Origin: Oscillospiraceae bacterium
GTDB lineage: Bacteria; Bacillota; Clostridia; UBA1212; SIG427
Assembly (NCBI GenBank): GCA_015069135.1
Contig: SVJE01000001.1
Location: 186,001-250,000 of the forward strand
Direction of reading: 5' to 3'
Length of the DNA stretch: 64,000 nt
Below are positions 63,862-64,000 of the stretch, one piece after another; the first letter of the stretch is position 1; the number at the start of each line of letters is the position of its first letter. The translations under genes were made by a program, and so were the position numbers. A model generated the notes under the pieces. The model made no database searches. It was given only the letters and a program-made list of their open reading frames with translations, and was not told the origin of the DNA.

Positions 63862-64000
63862 ATGTTAAAAAAGATTATTATATTTAATTTAGTTCTATTA
63901 TTTTTTATATTACACTTTACTTTTTTATTTCCAGGGTTTTATCTTAACATTCTTTCTTTAAATTTGGAGGAAAACAGAGCTATTAAGGGCATAATATTGG
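63862..64000 (+). CDS. N terminus of an exported or membrane protein, cut by window end
   Basis: 46 codons from the ATG at 63862, with a strong GGGAGGAG upstream, open to the window edge. The first 25 residues (MLKKIIIFNLVLLFFILHF) form a signal peptide or membrane helix; then LNLEENRAIKG. Too short to name. Confidence 0.6.
   Translation, partial: MLKKIIIFNLVLLFFILHFTFLFPGFYLNILSLNLEENRAIKGIIL

Overview
The window looks like a chromosome segment of a low-GC, Gram-positive, anaerobic Clostridia-type bacterium, probably a polysaccharide-degrading gut or rumen species. The reasons are AT-rich DNA, strong AGGAGG-type ribosome binding sites, near-consensus TTGACA/TATAAT promoters, rubrerythrin, an AddA nuclease, an LTA-synthase-like enzyme, DUF4364 and DUF6320 proteins, and several secreted proteins carrying dockerin-like F-hand repeats. 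It contains about 52 protein genes including two cut by the window edges, one tRNA-Ser, one composite pseudogene and many clear intrinsic terminators. I see no CRISPR array, insertion sequence, prophage or rRNA.

Layout. 1-4942: end of a nucleotide-sugar operon (UDP-HexNAc dehydrogenase, 4-epimerase, NfeD-like protein), a secreted dockerin-bearing GH99/GH71-like protein and a small P-loop kinase. 4929-8191: BrkB-family protein, ABC exporter and DUF308 protein. 8237-14925: a secreted SH3/glucosaminidase/dockerin wall hydrolase, then a membrane-anchored protein with one cohesin-like domain, a PAP2-like enzyme and a sugar nucleotidyltransferase/phosphomannomutase fusion. 14933-28507: DUF4364, an ASRT-like protein divergent from rhaA, an LTA-synthase-like enzyme divergent from cimA, a CBM9-like protein, a phosphoesterase, a PC4/YdbC protein, a ppa-dinB-membrane protein-GT2 operon, and tRNA-Ser(GGA).

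28543-47581: an alpha/beta hydrolase-acyltransferase fusion with a DUF6320 partner, a YhcH protein, an alanine symporter, small envelope proteins and an SGNH hydrolase, a lipid acyltransferase, PutP- and NSS-type sodium symporters, a tocopherol-cyclase-like protein, a GH110-like beta-helix protein, a YczE-like protein, an aldo/keto reductase and two coupled MATE exporters. 47785-56414: rubrerythrin, a methyltransferase, a cytoplasmic acetylesterase, addA, a degenerate LCP protein, a Xer recombinase and a zinc-ribbon protein. 56494-63410: a tandem array of four paralogous exported SGNH/sialate-O-acetylesterase-like proteins, three with an N-terminal dockerin. 63455-64000: a composite pseudogene and the start of a further gene.

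How it fits together. The recurring theme is the cell surface and polysaccharide modification: activated amino-sugar synthesis, wall hydrolysis, teichoic-acid-type polymerisation, glycosyl transfer, and a set of exported deacetylating enzymes with dockerins that could be displayed or assembled. The membrane-anchored cohesin-like protein directly downstream of a dockerin-bearing hydrolase is the best candidate partner for those dockerins. That pairing is an inference, not something the sequence proves.
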